Part shown: positions 21,495-24,298 of the stretch, piece by piece
Position numbering within the stretch: the stretch's first letter is position 1
Layout of the letters: every line of letters begins with the position of its first letter
Source of the DNA: Wenzhouxiangella sp.
GTDB taxonomy: Bacteria > Pseudomonadota > Gammaproteobacteria > Xanthomonadales > Wenzhouxiangellaceae
NCBI GenBank assembly: GCA_007119095.1
Contig: SKQI01000128.1
Span: forward strand, 1 to 24,298
Direction of reading: 5' to 3'
DNA: 24,298 bases
Translations under genes and position numbers: made by a program
The notes under the pieces: model-generated
Told to the model about the DNA's origin: nothing
Databases searched by the model: none
Seen by the model: the letters and a program-made list of their open reading frames with translations, nothing else

Positions 21495-22537
21495 CCGCGA
21501 AATTGCACGCGTTCACCGGCATTGGCCTGGCAAACCCTGCCAATCACCCAGGCCGGCTCATCCAGGCTGTCAATCAGGGCATCGGCCTCGGCGGCCGGAC
21601 AGACCAGGACAAAGCCCAGACCCATGTTGAAGGTCCTTCGCATTTCCGGCTCGTCAACCTTGCCGGCTCGGGCCAGCCAGTCGAATACCGGGGGTCTTGG
21701 CCAGGCGCCGGGATCAATGCTGATGCCAAGTGGTTCAGGAATGACGCGGATGATGTTTTCGGTCAGGCCGCCACCGGTGATGTGGGCCATGCCGCGGATA
21801 TCGTGTCGGTTCAGCACATCCAGCGCGGTGCGCACGTAAATCCGGGTCGGTTGCATCAAGGCTTCGGCCAGGCTTTGGCTGCCGGCGCCGTCATCGATGG
21901 GCGCGGCCAGGTCAGCGTCGGCAATTTCGATGATTTTCCTGATCAGGGAATAGCCGTTGCTATGCGGGCCGGAAGAAGCCAGGCCGATCAGCACGCAGTC
22001 ACTGTCGATGCGGCTGCCGTCGATCAGCTGATCGCGTTCGACCGCACCGACGGCAAAGCCGGCCAGATCGTAATCACCCTCACCATACATGCCGGGCATT
22101 TCCGCCGTTTCCCCGCCAATCAGCGCGCAGCCGGCCAGGCGACAACCCTCGGCGATGCCGCCAACCACCCGGGTTGCCAGGCCGACATCCAGTTTGGAAC
22201 AGGCAAAGTAGTCCAGGAAGAACAGTGGCTCGGCGCCGCAAACCAGGATGTCATTGACGCACATCGCAACCAGATCAATACCAATGTGGTCGTGGCGATC
22301 AAGCTGACGGGCCAGCAGCAGCTTGGTGCCAACGCCATCGGTGCCGGAAACCAGTACCGGGTCTTTATAGCCTTGGCCAAGCTGGAATAATCCGCCGAAG
22401 CCGCCCAGACCAGCCAGTACCTCGGGCCGGCGGGTAGCCTGAACCAGCGGCTTGATGCGATCAACCAGGGCATTGCCGGCGTCGATATCCACCCCGGCAT
22501 CCCGATAGCTCAGGCCGGTTGCCTTGTCGTCTGTCAT
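21491..22537 (-). CDS. purM: Phosphoribosylformylglycinamidine cyclo-ligase
   Basis: A protein of 348 residues from the ATG at 22537 (MTDDKATGLSYRDAGVDID), in line with the 345 residues of Escherichia coli PurM. A GGATCAAG lies just upstream. It uses ATP to close FGAM to AIR, the fifth step of purine synthesis. Characteristic motifs are SYRDAGVDIDAGN, VSGTDGVGTKLLLA, MCVNDILVCGAEPLFFLDY, GGETAEMPGMY and HITGGGLTENIIRVIPE. Starting further upstream at 22708 would add 57 residues of no known homology. The stop overlaps the purN start by four bases (ATGA), so the two purine enzymes are coupled. The gene diverges from the DUF2066 gene across about 100 bases. Confidence 0.97.
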   Translation of the reverse strand: MTDDKATGLSYRDAGVDIDAGNALVDRIKPLVQATRRPEVLAGLGGFGGLFQLGQGYKDPVLVSGTDGVGTKLLLARQLDRHDHIGIDLVAMCVNDILVCGAEPLFFLDYFACSKLDVGLATRVVGGIAEGCRLAGCALIGGETAEMPGMYGEGDYDLAGFAVGAVERDQLIDGSRIDSDCVLIGLASSGPHSNGYSLIRKIIEIADADLAAPIDDGAGSQSLAEALMQPTRIYVRTALDVLNRHDIRGMAHITGGGLTENIIRVIPEPLGISIDPGAWPRPPVFDWLARAGKVDEPEMRRTFNMGLGFVLVCPAAEADALIDSLDEPAWVIGRVCQANAGERVQFRG

Positions 22538-22636
22538 GTCTTGATCCGATTGCGTGACTGGAACCGCTATTGTCGCCGATCCGGAACCTGCCTTGGGATT
22601 GCAGGCGGTTCTGGCCGGGCCCCGCCTTCGGGTATC

Positions 22637-23683
22637 ATGCTGCCGATGAAAAGATTCACGCAATCCATCCTGCTGTTGGCCGCAGTTCTGATGATGCTGC
22701 CGGTCCACGGTCAGGCCCGTTCCCTCTATGTCGGTGAAGCCGTGCTGATCCCTGGCGAGGTCAGCGATGCCCAGGCCTTATTGAACGCACTCGACGAAGT
22801 GCTGGTGCGCCTGACCGGCATGGATGTGGATTCGGTCACTGAAACGCTGGACCTGCGCGTGGCCGATGCCCGGGCACTGCTGCAGTCCCAGCAGCGGATA
22901 AGGGTAGAGCTGGTGGCCGAAGACGGTAGCCGGATCGAGGAGCTGCGCCTGCGCGCTGAATTTGACCCGCCTGGCGTTGACGCCTTGCTGGCGCGTGAGC
23001 AGCTGCCGCGGCTGGGACGCGAGCGTCCGGGTATTCTGCTGTGGGCGGCGGTGGATGACGACCAGGGCGCACGCCTGGCCGACTCACCGCTGTTTGACCA
23101 GGCGCTGAGCGAGCTGGGACGGCGGTTCGGGCTTGACCTGATTCAACCCCTCGGCGATGCCACCGACATGGCCTTGGTGCAACTGTCGGATATTCGAGGC
23201 GGCTTCATTGACAGCGTAGAGGCCAGCGCAGAGCGCTACGGTGCCGGTGTGGTGGCCCTTGCCGATCTGCGCGAGGATGAAGACGGTTGGACTGGCCGTT
23301 GGCTCTGGCGCATTGATGGCCTGGATGTGGGCGTGCAGGTGCAGGGCGCCACCCTGGTCGAGCTGGCCGAGCCGGGGCTGCGTGCGCTGCTGGTATCTCT
23401 GGTCGACCGCTTTGCCATCACGACTCGACCTGACGGCGCCAGTGTCCGGCGGGTGGTGGTCGACGGCATCGTCGAGCCTGTCCAGTATGCCGAAGTGCTG
23501 CGCTTTTTCGAGCAACTCAGCCTGGTGCAGGATTTCCGAGTGATCGAGGCGCGGGAGCGGTCGGTCATCCTGGAACTGAATCTGAGCGGAGAGGGGCTGG
23601 AGGATATGATCCGGATTGGAAGAACCTTGGCCATCGACGGTGCTGCGCCGGATGGCAGTCTCCGTCTCAGGCTGGCCCGATGA
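22637..23683 (+). CDS. DUF2066 domain exported protein
   Basis: A protein of 348 residues from the ATG at 22637 (MLPMKRF); the ATG at 22646 is equally possible. A signal peptide (KRF, then about 18 hydrophobic residues, cleavage near GQARS) is followed by a DUF2066-type domain: LYVGEAVLIPGEVSDAQALL, ALDEVLVRLTGMD, RELLxLR-like RIEELRLRAEFDP, and RERPGILLWAAVDDDQG. Position beside purM and before hda is where DUF2066 genes are usually found in gammaproteobacteria. The function is unknown; the protein is probably periplasmic. The stop overlaps the next start by four bases (ATGA), so the next gene is translationally coupled. Confidence 0.86.
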   Translation: MLPMKRFTQSILLLAAVLMMLPVHGQARSLYVGEAVLIPGEVSDAQALLNALDEVLVRLTGMDVDSVTETLDLRVADARALLQSQQRIRVELVAEDGSRIEELRLRAEFDPPGVDALLAREQLPRLGRERPGILLWAAVDDDQGARLADSPLFDQALSELGRRFGLDLIQPLGDATDMALVQLSDIRGGFIDSVEASAERYGAGVVALADLREDEDGWTGRWLWRIDGLDVGVQVQGATLVELAEPGLRALLVSLVDRFAITTRPDGASVRRVVVDGIVEPVQYAEVLRFFEQLSLVQDFRVIEARERSVILELNLSGEGLEDMIRIGRTLAIDGAAPDGSLRLRLAR

Positions 23684-24252
23684 ACCTGAGTATGCTACCC
23701 AATGCGCTGACCGTGGGTCGCATGCTGTCGGTGCCGCCGCTGGTCATTTTGCTGCTGACTGGTCATTACGGCTGGGCTCTTGTCGTGGCCATCGTCGCCG
23801 GCATCTCCGATCTGTTCGACGGCTGGCTGGCGCGCCGCTATGGCTGGACCAGTCGCTTTGGCAGCCTGGCCGACCCGGCGGCCGACAAGATCATGATGGT
23901 GTCCAGCTACCTGACGCTGGCCTGGCTGGACTATCTGCCCTGGTGGCTGTTCCTTCTGGTCATTCTGCGTGACCTGGTGATCGTGATCGGTGGCTGGATT
24001 TACCACCTGAAATTCGAGCGCCTGGAAGCCCAGCCGACCCAGTTATCGCGCTTCAACACCTTCTGCCAGGTATTCCTGATGTGGTATGTGCTGGTCTACC
24101 TGGCCGGCTTCCCGTTGCCGCCGGAGGGTCAGACCGGACTGGAACTGCTGGTGGCCGTTCTGGCTGTCGTTACCCTTGTCCACTACACCTGGCTGTGGAG
24201 CATGAAGGCGGTGGTCATCAGCCGCAATCGTCGGCCCGGCTCCGGTGTCTGA
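23680..24252 (+). CDS. CDP-alcohol phosphatidyltransferase family protein (PgsA-like)
   Basis: A membrane protein of 190 residues, close to the length of PgsA (182 in Escherichia coli). The family signature D-x2-D-G-x2-A-R-x8-G-x3-D-x3-D is perfect: D44, D47, G48, A51, R52, G61, D65 and D69, so the metal site and the catalytic aspartate are all present. About five hydrophobic helices can be seen. It transfers a phosphatidyl group from CDP-diacylglycerol to an alcohol; the short length and the ALTVGRML start resemble glycerol-phosphate enzymes (PgsA) and cardiolipin-synthase-like members. Which alcohol it uses cannot be told from the sequence. It overlaps the DUF2066 gene by four bases and the next start by one base (TGATG), forming one tight operon. 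Confidence 0.9.
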   Translation: MNLSMLPNALTVGRMLSVPPLVILLLTGHYGWALVVAIVAGISDLFDGWLARRYGWTSRFGSLADPAADKIMMVSSYLTLAWLDYLPWWLFLLVILRDLVIVIGGWIYHLKFERLEAQPTQLSRFNTFCQVFLMWYVLVYLAGFPLPPEGQTGLELLVAVLAVVTLVHYTWLWSMKAVVISRNRRPGSGV

Positions 24253-24298
24253 TGAGCCGGCAGCAGATTCCCCTGGCCCTGAAGCCGCCGCGGCGACC
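24252..24298 (+). CDS. hda: Start of a probable DnaA-related replication regulator Hda (truncated by window)
   Basis: Only fifteen codons are visible (MSRQQIPLALKPPRR), beginning at an ATG that overlaps the previous stop by one base. The short clamp-binding-like start QQIPLAL resembles the N-termini of Hda proteins (Q-L-x-L-x-L), which bind the sliding clamp and promote hydrolysis of ATP-DnaA. The position downstream of purM, DUF2066 and a membrane protein gene also fits hda. No AAA+ motif is inside the window. Confidence 0.55.
   Translation, partial: MSRQQIPLALKPPRR

Noticed and set aside
21503..22390. Plus-strand open frame of 295 codons opposite purM
   Set aside because: purM is unmistakable on the other strand; this frame mirrors its codons and has no family signature.

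Overview
The window is about 60% G+C and carries a chromosomal housekeeping segment from a gammaproteobacterium. The clearest lineage signal is the divergent pair PBP1A / pilMNOPQ, an arrangement known from Pseudomonas and Xanthomonas, together with the purM-purN-DUF3108 and DUF2066-(CDP-alcohol transferase)-hda neighbourhood. A large Ig-repeat lipoprotein, many secreted hydrolases and a GGAACC-type intergenic repeat make a xanthomonad/Wenzhouxiangella-like bacterium my best guess. That placement is an inference; no rRNA or other taxonomic marker is present.

Layout. (a) 1-1358, minus: 5' part of the bifunctional PBP1A gene; its 3' end lies outside the window. (b) 1582-10034, plus: the type IV pilus alignment/secretin operon pilM-N-O-P-Q, followed within a few tens of bases by a roughly 1150-residue Ig-like-repeat lipoprotein, and closed by a strong intrinsic terminator (10064-10089). 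(c) 10105-12862, plus: a tightly overlapping trio of hutG (N-formylglutamate deformylase), hutF (formimidoylglutamate deiminase) and a DUF938 methyltransferase-like gene. (d) 12914-13384, plus: free methionine-R-sulfoxide reductase, converging on and overlapping sixA (13354-13842, minus). (e) 13925-16597, plus: aminopeptidase N. (f) 16598-16666: a short convergent intergenic gap with tandem 7-mers. (g) 16667-20039, minus: an exported Amidase_2 enzyme, an exported amidohydrolase and a BepA-like M48 lipoprotein protease with TPRs. (h) 20117-22537, minus: purM-purN-DUF3108, with an unusually long purN/DUF3108 overlap. (i) 22637-24298, plus: DUF2066 protein, PgsA-like CDP-alcohol phosphatidyltransferase and the first codons of a probable hda.

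How the genes work together. PilM/N/O/P/Q form the cytoplasm-to-outer-membrane alignment chain of a type IV pilus, and the following lipoprotein is a candidate accessory factor because of its position. HutF then HutG convert formiminoglutamate to glutamate plus formate and ammonia, the last two steps of the five-step histidine degradation route; hutH, hutU and hutI are not here. PurM and PurN are steps of de novo purine synthesis. Much of the rest (PBP1A, amidase, M48 protease, DUF3108 and DUF2066 proteins, phospholipid synthase) serves the cell envelope.

No tRNA, rRNA, CRISPR array, insertion sequence, prophage or obvious defence system was seen. The least ordinary points are the Ig-like lipoprotein at the end of the pilus operon, the 122-nt two-frame purN/DUF3108 overlap, and the coupling of a DUF938 gene to hutGF.
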